Part shown: positions 1 through 7,783 of the stretch, piece after piece
Layout: every line of letters starts with the position of its first letter
Position numbering within the stretch: the first letter of the stretch is position 1
NCBI RefSeq assembly: GCF_013364275.1
Contig: NZ_CP054932.1
Coordinates: forward strand, 6,572,001 to 6,636,000
Source of the DNA: Actinomadura sp. NAK00032
Lineage (GTDB): Bacteria; Actinomycetota; Actinomycetes; Streptosporangiales; Streptosporangiaceae
Direction of reading: 5' to 3'
Length of the DNA: 64,000 bases
Translations under genes and position numbers: made by a program
Notes under the pieces: model-generated
The model's input: the letters and a program-made list of their open reading frames with translations, nothing else
Database searches by the model: none
What the model was told of the DNA's origin: nothing

Positions 1-651
1 GGCGGCACCGAGGCGACGCGGATCGAGGTGACCGGCGAGACGACGCTCGCCGCCGCGCGCCGGCTGTGCGGCGGCGGAACGGACCCGCTCGCGCTCAACT
101 TCGCGTCGGCGAAGAACCCGGGCGGCGGTTTCCTCAACGGGGCGCACGCCCAGGAGGAGGGGCTGGCGCGCTCGTCCGGCCTCTACACGTCGCTGCTGTC
201 GGCCAGGGAGTTCTACGACTTCCACCGCGAGCAGCGCGACCTCCTCTACAGCGACCACATGATCTACTCGCCCGGCGTGCCGGTGTTCCGGGACGACGCC
301 GGGCGGCTGCTCGACGAGCCGTACGGCGTCGCGTTCCTGACGTCCCCGGCCCCGAACCGCGGCGCGATCCGGGACGGCGCGGCGGCGGAGCGGATCCCCG
401 CCGTGCTCCGGCTGCGGGCCCGCAAGGTGCTCGCCGTCGCGCTCGCGCGCGGGCACGGGCGGCTGGTCCTCGGCGCGTGGGGCTGCGGCGTGTTCCGCAA
501 CGACCCGGCCGAGGTGGCGCGGGCGTTCGCCGAGCCGCTGCGCCCCGGCGGCGAGTTCGCCGGACGGTTCGAGCACGTCGTCTTCGCGGTGTGGGACACC
601 GCGCAGGGCTCCCCCAGGCAGGCCGCGTTCGAGCAGGTCTTCGCCGCCTAG
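1..651 (+). CDS. TIGR02452-type macrodomain protein, poly(ADP-ribose) glycohydrolase-like (5' end missing)
   Basis: The frame is open from base 1, so the gene begins upstream of the window and only its last 216 codons are present. The protein carries NFASAKNPGGGF followed by AQEE, which gives GGG-7 residues-QEE. That spacing matches the PARG catalytic signature GGG-X6-8-QEE, in which the second Glu is the catalytic acid. Bacterial TIGR02452/DUF2263 proteins are cytosolic macrodomains, and some remove ADP-ribose from proteins. The conserved downstream block around SPAPNRGAIRDG and LGAWGCGVFRNDP, which closes the macrodomain, is intact. The gene ends 28 bases from the convergent TetR gene. The family call is firm. 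Activity on poly- versus mono-ADP-ribose cannot be told from sequence. Confidence 0.85.
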   Translation, partial: GGTEATRIEVTGETTLAAARRLCGGGTDPLALNFASAKNPGGGFLNGAHAQEEGLARSSGLYTSLLSAREFYDFHREQRDLLYSDHMIYSPGVPVFRDDAGRLLDEPYGVAFLTSPAPNRGAIRDGAAAERIPAVLRLRARKVLAVALARGHGRLVLGAWGCGVFRNDPAEVARAFAEPLRPGGEFAGRFEHVVFAVWDTAQGSPRQAAFEQVFAA

Positions 652-678
652 CCGGGCCTTGCCCGAGTCTGGCCGGGC

Positions 679-1413
679 CTAGCCGGGGCGCTTCCCGCCC
701 TCGGCGTAGGACGCGATGCCCCGGACGAGCAGGTCCAGCCCGAACTCGAACCGCCCGTCGCCGCTCTCCCCGGTGAGCTCGTCCACCATGCCGACCAGGT
801 GGGGGTAGCGCTCGGGCGGCAGGGCGGCGAAGTACTCCTGGACCTGTCCGAGGTAGGCCCGCATGTGCTCCCACGGGTCCGCGCCCTCCGGCGTCTTCGC
901 GATGTAGACGGTGTCCTCGATGGCGTCGGCGTCGAGGAACATGCCGAGGGTGTCGACGGCGATCGCCGCGATCTCCTTCGGGACGCCGCCGGCCAGCATG
1001 AGGGCGATCTGCGCCTCGGCGACGTCCAGGAGGTGGGGGCCGGTGGGGACGAGCCCGATCGAGACCATCGCGATGTCGCGGTGCGAGGTGTAGACGCGGC
1101 GGATCTCGCGCGCCAGCTCCTTGAGCTGCTCCTGCCAGCGCGCCGGGTCGGCGACGGGCAGCCGGATCTCGGTGGCGATCCGGTCGAGCATCAGCTCGCG
1201 CAGCTCCTCCTTGCCGGAGACGTGGGCGTAGAGGGACGCGGGCCCGGTGCCCAGCTCCTGCGCGATGCGGCGCATGGTGACCGCCTCCAGCCCCTCCGCG
1301 TCCAGGACGCGGATCGCCGTCTCGACGACGGCCTCCTGGGTGAGCGGCCGGCGCGGCGGCCCCGTCCTGCGGGGCTTGCGTCCGGGCGGCGTCGGCAGCG
1401 CTGCGCTGGCCAC
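679..1413 (-). CDS. TetR/AcrR-family repressor of the adjacent efflux pump
   Basis: A 244-residue regulator whose N-terminal helix-turn-helix (about residues 25-70) reads LTQEAVVETAIRVLDAEG, then VTMRRIAQELGTGPASLYAHV, the standard TetR fold. The C-terminal half is the divergent ligand-binding, dimerising domain. An open frame extends to a TTG at 1449. The GTG at 1413 was chosen because a perfect GGAGGT (1420-1425) lies six bases upstream of it. The gene is divergent from an MFS drug exporter, and the shared 170-bp region holds several inverted repeats. The expected role is a ligand-released repressor of the pump and of itself. The ligand cannot be inferred. Confidence 0.9.
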   Translation of the reverse strand: MASAALPTPPGRKPRRTGPPRRPLTQEAVVETAIRVLDAEGLEAVTMRRIAQELGTGPASLYAHVSGKEELRELMLDRIATEIRLPVADPARWQEQLKELAREIRRVYTSHRDIAMVSIGLVPTGPHLLDVAEAQIALMLAGGVPKEIAAIAVDTLGMFLDADAIEDTVYIAKTPEGADPWEHMRAYLGQVQEYFAALPPERYPHLVGMVDELTGESGDGRFEFGLDLLVRGIASYAEGGKRPG

Positions 1414-1449
1414 GTCGAGACCTCCCAATCTCGCGATACATCTTGACAA

Positions 1450-1487
1450 TCGCGATACGCGATATATCTTCTCTCTTGGCGAGAGAA
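1450..1487. promoter_or_regulatory. Inverted repeats in the tetR leader/promoter
   Basis: Two dyads lie upstream of the TetR gene. TCGCG-ATA-CGCGA spans 1450-1462, and TTCTCTC/GAGAGAA (7-bp arms, 5-base loop) spans 1469-1487. TCGCGATA occurs again at 1431-1438, 19 bases away. A TATATC hexamer in the minus direction beside the first dyad could be the tetR -10 box. These may be autoregulatory sites, but neither resembles the larger dyad next to the pump gene. Confidence 0.4.
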
Positions 1488-1510
1488 AGTCGCTTACCCG
1501 AACATCGTAC

Positions 1511-1540
1511 TTGACACGAACGCCGTTCCTTTCGTAGAAC
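1511..1540 (+). promoter_or_regulatory. Probable sigma-70-type promoter of the MFS gene
   Basis: TTGACA at 1511-1516, an 18-base spacer, then TAGAAC at 1535-1540. This is an unusually good housekeeping match for such GC-rich DNA. The transcript would start about 1547 and give a leader of roughly 40 bases before the ATG at 1585. Confidence 0.6.
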
Positions 1541-1566
1541 AGTGTTCGTCATTACGAACGTTGTTC
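1537..1566. promoter_or_regulatory. 30-bp dyad, probable TetR operator on the -10 box
   Basis: The arms are GAACAgtGTTCGT (1537-1549) and ACGAACgtTGTTC (1554-1566) around CATT. Eleven of the 13 positions in each arm are complementary, and the inner GTTCGT/ACGAAC is perfect. The dyad overlaps the -10 element and the expected start of the pump promoter. That is the usual position and size for a TetR-family operator. Confidence 0.65.
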
Positions 1567-1584
1567 CCCTCGATGGAGACGACC

Positions 1585-3291
1585 ATGACACAGACACTGA
1601 CGTCCCCCGCCAAGGGCACCGAGGAGGCCGGCTACCGCTGGCGCTGGGTCGCCCTGTTCGTGATCCTCGCCGGCGAGATCATGGACATGCTGGACGCGCT
1701 GATCACCAACATCGCGGCGCCCACGATCCGCGCCGAGCTGGGCGGGTCCGCCGCCACCATCCAGTGGCTCGCCGCCGGCTACACCCTGGCGATGGCGGTC
1801 GGCCTCATCACCGGCGGCCGCCTCGGCGACCTCTACGGCCGCAGGCGGATGTTCCTCATCGGCGCGGCCGGCTTCACGGTCGGCTCGCTGCTGTGCGGCG
1901 TGGCCGTGTCCCCCGGGATGCTGGTCGGCGCCCGCGTCGTGCAGGGCCTGTTCGGCGCGATGATGCTGCCGCAGGGCATCGGAATGATCAAGCAGATGTT
2001 CTCCGCCAAGGAGATGGGCGCCGCGTTCGGGCTGTTCGGCCCGGTGATGGGGCTGTCCTCGGTCGGCGGCCCGGTACTGGCCGGCTGGCTGATCGACGCC
2101 GACTTCTTCGGCACCGGCTGGCGGATGATCTTCCTGATCAACCTGCCGCTCGGCATCGCGGCCGTGCTGGCCGGGCTGAAGTTCCTGCCCGCGGGGCGCG
2201 CCGAGCACGCGTCCCGGCTCGACCTGCCCGGCGCCGTGCTGGCGTCCGTCGCCGCCGGCCTGCTGGTCTACCCGATCGTCCAGGGCCGCGAGCACGACTG
2301 GCCGCTCTGGACGTTCCTGATGATGGCCGCGTCCCTGCTCCTCTGGGGCGTGTTCGCCTGGTACGAGTCCCGCAAGCAGCGCGCCGGCGGCGACCCGCTG
2401 ATCGTGCCGAGCCTGTTCCGCAAGCGCGGCTTCACCGGCGGCCTGGTCGTCGGCCTGGTGTTCTTCTCCGGGATGGCGGGCCTCGGCCTGGTGCTGGCAC
2501 TGTTCTTCCAGATGGGGCTCGGGTACTCCCCGCTCAAGGCGGGCCTCGCGCAGATCCCCTGGTCGGCCGGCATCATCATCGGGTTCGGCGTCGCGCAGGC
2601 CGTGCAGCGCTTCGGCCGGACGGTCATCCACGCGGGCACCGTCATCATGGCCGGCGGCATCGCCGCGACCTACGCCACGCTCCAGCAGGCGGGGATCGAC
2701 GTCACGCCCTGGCAGCTCGTCCCCGCCCTGACGGTGACCGGCCTCGGCATGGGCATGCTGATGGCGCCGTTCTTCGACACCGTGCTCGCCGGCGTCGAGC
2801 CGGAGGAGACCGGGTCGGCGGGCGGCACGCTCACCGCCGTCCAGCAGCTCGGCAGCGCGCTCGGCGCCGCCGTCCTCGGCACGGTCTTCTTCGGCCTGCT
2901 CGGCGGGCACGTGGCGAGCGCCGCCGACGACGGCGCGCCCGCGCTGCGCCGCGACCTCGCGGCCGCGTCCGTCCCCGCCCCGGTGCAGGACCGGGTCGTG
3001 GCCGGCCTGCGCGACTGCGGCCACGACCGCGCCACCGCCAAGGACTCCGCCGCCGTCCCCGCGTCCTGCCTGCGGCTGGAGGACGACGTGCGGGCCGCGA
3101 TCGCCGCCGCGCCGCAGTCGGCGCCCGCCGTGCGGAAGGCCGTCGCGCTGGCCGGCGAGCACTCGGCCAAGACGGGCTTCAGCGACGCCATGAAGATCAC
3201 CCTGTGGGTCGAGGTCGGGATGCTCGGCCTCACCTTCCTGGCGACGTTCCTGCTGCCGATGCACGCCCGTCCGGAGGAGCAGACCGCCTGA
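1585..3291 (+). CDS. MFS drug:H+ exporter of the DHA2 (EmrB/QacA) family
   Basis: A 568-residue protein with about 14 hydrophobic segments. The first helix carries DMLDALITNIAAPTI, the DHA2 family's D-x-x-x-x-N-x-A-x-P pattern. Loop 2-3 carries GGRLGDLYGRRRMF, the MFS motif A. The helix 5 region has GPVMGLSSVGGPVLAGWL, the antiporter motif C. A large soluble insert before the last helix (about residues 445-530) is common in this family. The ATG at 1585 was chosen because GGAG sits six bases upstream; ATG 1573 and TTG 1561 are in frame but poorer. The likely role is proton-driven export of a toxic compound under control of the divergent TetR repressor. The substrate is unknown. Confidence 0.9.
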   Translation: MTQTLTSPAKGTEEAGYRWRWVALFVILAGEIMDMLDALITNIAAPTIRAELGGSAATIQWLAAGYTLAMAVGLITGGRLGDLYGRRRMFLIGAAGFTVGSLLCGVAVSPGMLVGARVVQGLFGAMMLPQGIGMIKQMFSAKEMGAAFGLFGPVMGLSSVGGPVLAGWLIDADFFGTGWRMIFLINLPLGIAAVLAGLKFLPAGRAEHASRLDLPGAVLASVAAGLLVYPIVQGREHDWPLWTFLMMAASLLLWGVFAWYESRKQRAGGDPLIVPSLFRKRGFTGGLVVGLVFFSGMAGLGLVLALFFQMGLGYSPLKAGLAQIPWSAGIIIGFGVAQAVQRFGRTVIHAGTVIMAGGIAATYATLQQAGIDVTPWQLVPALTVTGLGMGMLMAPFFDTVLAGVEPEETGSAGGTLTAVQQLGSALGAAVLGTVFFGLLGGHVASAADDGAPALRRDLAAASVPAPVQDRVVAGLRDCGHDRATAKDSAAVPASCLRLEDDVRAAIAAAPQSAPAVRKAVALAGEHSAKTGFSDAMKITLWVEVGMLGLTFLATFLLPMHARPEEQTA

Positions 3292-3303
3292 CGGGAACAC
3301 GAG

Positions 3304-3337
3304 GCCCGCGGCCGGGGGACGCCCCCCGGCCGCGGGC
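3304..3337. terminator. Bidirectional hairpin between MFS and LLM genes
   Basis: A perfect 15-bp stem (GCCCGCGGCCGGGGG / CCCCCGGCCGCGGGC) with an ACGC loop, followed by TTT. It lies between two convergent genes. Confidence 0.8.
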
Positions 3338-3348
3338 TTTCCGGCGCG

Positions 3349-4275
3349 TCAGACCTTGCTCATGACCTCCGCGGCCAGCAGCTCCAGGTGGTCCAGGTCG
3401 TGCATGTCGAGGACCTGCAGGTAGAGGCACTCGGCGCCCAGCTCCGCGAACCGGCCGATCTTGTCGACCAGCTCGCCGGGCGTCCCGGCCAGGCCGTTGT
3501 CGCGCAGCTCGGAGACCTGCCGCCCGATGGCGTCGGCGCGGCGCTGCAGCTCGGCCTCGTCCCGGCCGCAGCAGACGACCTGCGCGGCGGAGTAGACCAT
3601 CGGCTTCGTCCGGCCCGCCTCGGCGCTCGCCGCGCGGACCCGGTCGAACGCCTCCCCGGTCTCCCGCACCTGGTGGAACGGGACGTTGTACTCGTCGGCG
3701 TAGCGGACCGCGAGCCGCGGCGTCCGCTTCGCCCCGGCCCCGCCGATGATGATCGGCGGGCCGCCCGCCCGCGCCGGCTTCGGCAGCGCGGGCGAGTCGG
3801 CCAGCGTGTAGTGGGCGCCGCTGAACGAGTACGTCTCGCCGGCGGGCGTCCCCCACAGCCCGGTGAGGATCTCGAGCTGCTCCTCCAGCCGCTCGAACCG
3901 CTCCCCCAGGCTCGGGAACGGGATGCCGTAGGCGGTGTGCTCCTGGTCGAACCAGCCCGTCCCGAGCCCGAGGTCGACCCGCCCGCCGCTCATCTGGTCG
4001 ACCTGCGCGACCGCGATGGCGAGCGGTCCCGGGTACCGGAACGTCGCCGCCGTCACCAGCGTGCCGAGCCGGATCCGGCTCGTCTCGCGGGCCAGCGCGC
4101 CCAGCGTGACCCACGAGTCGGTCGGGCCCGGCTCGCCGGTGACGTCGCCCATCTTGACGAAGTGGTCGGACCGGAAGAACGCGTCGAAGCCGAGGTCCTC
4201 GGCCGCCTTGGCGACCGCCAGCTGCGTGTCATAGCTCGCCCCCTGCTGGGGCTCAGTGAAGATCCGAAGACGCAT
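3349..4275 (-). CDS. LLM-class (probably F420-dependent) oxidoreductase
   Basis: A 308-residue single-domain TIM-barrel protein of the luciferase-like monooxygenase superfamily. It begins MRLRIFTEPQ and carries FRSDHFVKMG, then VTAATFRYPGPLAIAVAQVDQMSGGRVDLGLGTGW (in two pieces), the signature of this superfamily. GPPIIIGGAGAKRTPRLA marks the cofactor phosphate-binding region. The length and motifs match actinobacterial TIGR03560-like F420 enzymes rather than two-component FMN luciferases. The start at 4275 gives a standard N-terminus; the open frame continues 13 codons upstream without a good ribosome site. The substrate is unknown, and neighbours give no pathway. Confidence 0.8.
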   Translation of the reverse strand: MRLRIFTEPQQGASYDTQLAVAKAAEDLGFDAFFRSDHFVKMGDVTGEPGPTDSWVTLGALARETSRIRLGTLVTAATFRYPGPLAIAVAQVDQMSGGRVDLGLGTGWFDQEHTAYGIPFPSLGERFERLEEQLEILTGLWGTPAGETYSFSGAHYTLADSPALPKPARAGGPPIIIGGAGAKRTPRLAVRYADEYNVPFHQVRETGEAFDRVRAASAEAGRTKPMVYSAAQVVCCGRDEAELQRRADAIGRQVSELRDNGLAGTPGELVDKIGRFAELGAECLYLQVLDMHDLDHLELLAAEVMSKV

Positions 4276-4335
4276 GACTCCATCCTGGTACCCGTCCGGC
4301 CCTGGTCGCGCCACCGGGTGCCGCGCCGGCGGCCG

Positions 4336-5274
4336 TCAGCGCCGCTTGGTGATCTTCGTCCGGACGACGGCGGCGTTGTTCGCCCGGTCGGTGTCGAGGA
4401 CCGGCGAGCTCGCCCGCCAGGACGCCTTCAGCACCGTCCCCGCCCGCACGTTGCCGCGCGGCACCGCCGTGAAGCGCAGCGTCCGCGCCTCGCCGGCCTG
4501 GAGCCCGCCGACCGCGCACAGGTAGGACCGGCCGCGCGGGACGCAGGCGGTGTCGCGGTCGACCAGCTTGATCGGGCCCCGCGTCTCCAGCGTCACACTG
4601 TCGGCCGCGGCCGGGCCGAGGTTGCGGATCCGCAGCGTGTACGGGATCTCCGCGCCCGCCCGGGCCGTCGCCGGAGCCTTCTCCGACAGCGCCAGGTCGG
4701 CGGTCCGCGCGACGCGGACGGCCGGGAAGCGGCGGGTGACATGGTCGCGGCCCCACACCGCCGTCCCGCGCGGCCTGATCTTCGCCCCCGGCTTCGCCCG
4801 CTTGGTGACCTTCGCCCGGATCGTGCCGGTGGCCTTCTCCCCCTTCTCCAGGGTGCCGAGGCGGCAGAAGACCTTCTGCCCGGCGGCCTTGCAGTGCTTC
4901 TCACCGGACACGTACGCCAGCGACTTCGGCAGCGTCGTCTTGAACGCCGCCTTGCCGTGCTTGCCCTTGCCCTTGGCGGCCACCGTGAACGTCCACGTGT
5001 AGGTGCGTCCGGGCACGACGGACTTCTTCGGGCTCTTCATGCGGAGCGCCACCGCGTGCGCCTTGGGCTTGTGCTTCGGGGCTTTGTGCTTGTGCTTGGG
5101 AGCCTTGTGCTTGTGCTTGTGCTTGTGCTTGGGAGCCGGTTTGGACGTGCTCCCCTTGTCCCCCTTGTGCCCGTGCGGGCCGGGCCCGTCGGCGTGCGCC
5201 ACCGCCGGCGCCGCCGCCAGCAGCGGCGCGGCGGCCAGCAGCGCCAGCCCTCGCCCCTTCAGTGTCCAGACCAT
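4336..5274 (-). CDS. Exported DUF11-type protein with a Lys-His tract
   Basis: A 312-residue protein. Residues 1-28 form a classic signal peptide (basic start, Leu/Ala-rich core, AVAHA cleavage region). Residues 49-73 are a run of Lys-His dipeptides with eight His spaced by Lys and Pro. Two immunoglobulin-like DUF11 modules follow. The second reads IPYTLRIRNLGPAAADSVTLE and ends near DTDRANNAAV, the usual DUF11 pattern. Such domains are found in secreted or wall-bound surface proteins. The Lys/His tract could bind metal, polyphosphate or wall polymers; this is inference. The ATG at 5274 was chosen because GGGGGG lies eight bases upstream. The open frame could start 13 codons earlier. No sortase signal is visible. 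Confidence 0.75.
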   Translation of the reverse strand: MVWTLKGRGLALLAAAPLLAAAPAVAHADGPGPHGHKGDKGSTSKPAPKHKHKHKHKAPKHKHKAPKHKPKAHAVALRMKSPKKSVVPGRTYTWTFTVAAKGKGKHGKAAFKTTLPKSLAYVSGEKHCKAAGQKVFCRLGTLEKGEKATGTIRAKVTKRAKPGAKIRPRGTAVWGRDHVTRRFPAVRVARTADLALSEKAPATARAGAEIPYTLRIRNLGPAAADSVTLETRGPIKLVDRDTACVPRGRSYLCAVGGLQAGEARTLRFTAVPRGNVRAGTVLKASWRASSPVLDTDRANNAAVVRTKITKRR

Positions 5275-5367
5275 GTTGAGACCCCCCGTGGCCTGCGGAT
5301 TCTTTGCGGACACGTCCGTTCTAGCGAGCCGGGCACCACCCGCCTAGCGCCGTGTCGGCGTGTCGCC

Positions 5368-5407
5368 GCCGGACCCGTCCGCCGGCCCCGTCCGCCGGAC
5401 CCTGTCC
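5368..5407. repeat. Three tandem 13-base repeats upstream of the DUF1906 gene
   Basis: GCCGGACCCGTCC, GCCGGCCCCGTCC and GCCGGACCCTGTCC lie head to tail, and a fourth copy starts with GCCGGG. They sit between two divergent genes. They may be a regulatory array or simple slippage repeats. Confidence 0.5.
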
Positions 5408-5519
5408 GCCGGGCCACCAGGGCATGCCCGCTGAGCTGCGAACCTGCCGAATGTGCTGCGATCTTCGCGGCGGACGCTGTTGAATCGGCCGGGACCGACC
5501 CCCGACCCATGGAGCTGAC

Positions 5520-6545
5520 ATGGCAGTCTTCGGTGTCGACTACGCGTGGGGACGCCCCGGTACCGCCGCGCTGAAGCGCGCCGGGGCGAAGTTCGCGTGC
5601 CGCTACCTGTCGCACGACACGAGCGGCAAGAACCTGACCCGCGCCGAGGCCGACGACCTGTCCGAAGCGGGCATCTGGCTGGTGGTCGTCTGGGAGACCA
5701 CCGCCAAGCGCCCCCTCGCCGGGCGCTCGGCGGGCGTCGCGGACGCCAGGGACGCCGCCGCGCAGGCCAGGGAATGCGGCATGCCGGACGGCCGTCCGAT
5801 CTACTTCGCCGCCGACTGGGACGCCGCCGCCTCCCAGCAGGACGAGATCAACGCCTACCTGGACGGCGCCGCGAGCGTCATCGGCCGCGACCGCGTCGGC
5901 CTCTACGCCGGCTACGGCCCGACGAAGCGCGCCTTCGACGCCGGGAAGATCACCTACGGCTGGCAGACGTACGCCTGGTCCGGCGGCCGCTGGGACGGCC
6001 GCGCGCAGCTCCAGCAGTACTCCAACGACCACAAGATCAACGGGGTCGGCGTCGACTACGACCGCGCCGTGAAGGGCGACTACGGGCAGTGGCGCGTCGG
6101 CACCGCCCCCTCGGGCGGCGACGTCCCCGACTACGTGTCCGTGGGCGCCGCCGCGGGCCAGCGGCTCGCGCCCGGCCGGTGGACGACCGTCGACTGGGCC
6201 CACGAGTACTCCGACTCCGAGCACCAGCACGCCGACAAGGGCGGCCCCGACCTGCTCAACGGCTCCGCCCGCTACAGCCTCTCCGTCGCCGCGACCGTGC
6301 GGGGCGTCCCCGCGGGCACCCTGCTGCAGGCCCGCGCCATCGAGGTCGAGGCCGCCGACACGGGCGAGTACGAGGCCGGGCCCGTCCAGGACTTCGTCTC
6401 CGCCGGCGACACGACCTACGTGTTCTACGGGACCGCCGCCGACGTGGTCGGCACGGGGCACCGGGTGCGCGTGCAGATCGTCCAGCACGGCACCGCCCCG
6501 GCGACCCTCCAGAGCGGCACCGCGAAGGCCCTCTTCTGGCGGTGA
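5520..6545 (+). CDS. DUF1906 (Rv2525c-like) glycoside-hydrolase-fold protein
   Basis: A 341-residue protein. Residues 1-200 are a DUF1906 domain: FGVDYAWGRPG, CRYLSHDTSGKNLT, LVVVWETT, YFAADWD and LYAGYGPTKRAF trace the beta/alpha barrel seen in Rv2525c and related to GH25 lysozymes. Residues 205-341 form a second beta-rich domain of unknown family. No signal peptide is visible, although Rv2525c of M. tuberculosis is exported by Tat. The ATG at 5520 starts the domain directly. The probable role is cell-wall binding or hydrolysis; catalytic activity has not been clearly shown for this family. The gene is convergent with and 24 bases from the Eis-like acetyltransferase. Confidence 0.8.
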   Translation: MAVFGVDYAWGRPGTAALKRAGAKFACRYLSHDTSGKNLTRAEADDLSEAGIWLVVVWETTAKRPLAGRSAGVADARDAAAQARECGMPDGRPIYFAADWDAAASQQDEINAYLDGAASVIGRDRVGLYAGYGPTKRAFDAGKITYGWQTYAWSGGRWDGRAQLQQYSNDHKINGVGVDYDRAVKGDYGQWRVGTAPSGGDVPDYVSVGAAAGQRLAPGRWTTVDWAHEYSDSEHQHADKGGPDLLNGSARYSLSVAATVRGVPAGTLLQARAIEVEAADTGEYEAGPVQDFVSAGDTTYVFYGTAADVVGTGHRVRVQIVQHGTAPATLQSGTAKALFWR

Positions 6546-6569
6546 CCCCGCCGGCGGCGGCCGCCCGGA

Positions 6570-7748
6570 TCAGAACTCGTCGTTGATGTACGGAGCCAGC
6601 GGGACGGCGAGCGCGGCGGCCAGCCGCGCGGCGGCGCCCTCCGCGTGCTCGGTGATCGCGCCGACCCTGGCCAGGGTGCTCGGGCTGGTGCCGCCCAGGT
6701 AGACGGAGGCCAGGTCGGCGGCGGTCATGGCGAGGTCGGGTGAGTCCGCGGCCGGTTCGCAGGCCGGGGCCGCACCGGTGGTGAGGCGCCAGCGGCCCGC
6801 GTTGGCGGGGATCCGGTCGTCCGCGACCTCCAGGACGAAGGAGTCCTCAGTGGCCCACGAGCGGGCGCGGAGCGCGGCCGGGACGTCGATGAGGCGCAGC
6901 CACAGCGCGCCGTAGTTCTCCTTGACCGACACCTGGTCGGGGTCGGCGGCCATGTACGGGAGCAGGTCGTCCACCGGGCGGTTCGGCGCGTGGACGCGGG
7001 ACGTCAGGTCGATCGACGCCAGGTACCGCCAGAGCGCGGCCTCGGCCTGGGGCGTGTCGGCCACGAGGTCGACGACCCTGACCGTCCTGTTCCCGTGGGC
7101 GCGGTAGACGGCGTAGCCGGCGGGGTGGGCGACGACGCGCGGCTCGGTGTACCCGGGGGCCTCGGTGTCCTCCGCGCGCAGGATGGCGCGCATCCACCAT
7201 TCGGGGTCGCGGACGAGCCCGCCCGGCCGGGCGGACAGGCCGCGGCGGTGGATCGCGTCGAGCGCCTCCGGCGCGGACGCGGCGTCGATCAGGCGGAGCG
7301 GGCGCTCGTCGGGCGCCGTCCGGAGGGCCAGCGGGCGGGACGAGTCGACCTCCAGGCCGATCGCGCGCGTGGCGAGCCCGAAGCCGTAGCGGCCGTAGAT
7401 CGCGCCCTCGGACGCCCACAGCACGGCGACGGGCCGCCGGGCGGCGATGGCGTCGGCCTGCATGCGGTCCATGAGGGAGGAGAGGATCCCCCGGCGGCGG
7501 TGGGTCGGCAGCACGCCCACGAACGTGACCGCCGAGGAGTCGAGGAGCGCGCCCGGCGCGGCGAAGCGCATCGGGAGCGCGCCGAGCTGCCCCACCAGGA
7601 CGCCGTCGTCGTAGGCCCCGACGCGCTCGGCGCGGCGCGGCTTCCAGCGCTCCTTCTCCGGATCGTCGATGCGGATGTGGAAGGCCAGGCCGGCCAGGTC
7701 GACCATGCGGTCGACGTCCGCCTCCGGAAGGTCCCTGATCTCGATCAT
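6570..7748 (-). CDS. eis: Eis-family GNAT N-acetyltransferase
   Basis: A 392-residue protein with the three-part Eis layout: an N-terminal GNAT domain (VTFVGVLPTHRRRGILSSLM binds acetyl-CoA), a second GNAT-like region, and a C-terminal sterol-carrier-protein-like domain. AIYGRYGFGLA supplies the active-site Tyr region. The chain ends in YINDEF, and in M. tuberculosis Eis the C-terminal Phe carboxylate is a catalytic base, so the terminal Phe is notable. Eis enzymes acetylate amino groups of aminoglycosides, polyamines and proteins in the cytosol. The ATG at 7748 begins MIEIRDL. The gene lies 35 bases downstream of the RNA methyltransferase gene, possibly in one transcript. The physiological substrate is unknown. 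Confidence 0.85.
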   Translation of the reverse strand: MIEIRDLPEADVDRMVDLAGLAFHIRIDDPEKERWKPRRAERVGAYDDGVLVGQLGALPMRFAAPGALLDSSAVTFVGVLPTHRRRGILSSLMDRMQADAIAARRPVAVLWASEGAIYGRYGFGLATRAIGLEVDSSRPLALRTAPDERPLRLIDAASAPEALDAIHRRGLSARPGGLVRDPEWWMRAILRAEDTEAPGYTEPRVVAHPAGYAVYRAHGNRTVRVVDLVADTPQAEAALWRYLASIDLTSRVHAPNRPVDDLLPYMAADPDQVSVKENYGALWLRLIDVPAALRARSWATEDSFVLEVADDRIPANAGRWRLTTGAAPACEPAADSPDLAMTAADLASVYLGGTSPSTLARVGAITEHAEGAAARLAAALAVPLAPYINDEF

Positions 7749-7783
7749 GGATCCACCGTATGCCGGGGCCGCAACGGGTTTTC

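Noticed and set aside
134..1597. Very long reverse and alternate-frame ORFs (for example 134-1597, 9133-11967, 26171-28999)
   Set aside because: Arg/Pro/Gly-biased translations without motifs; they mirror real genes in the other frames and result from high GC at third positions.
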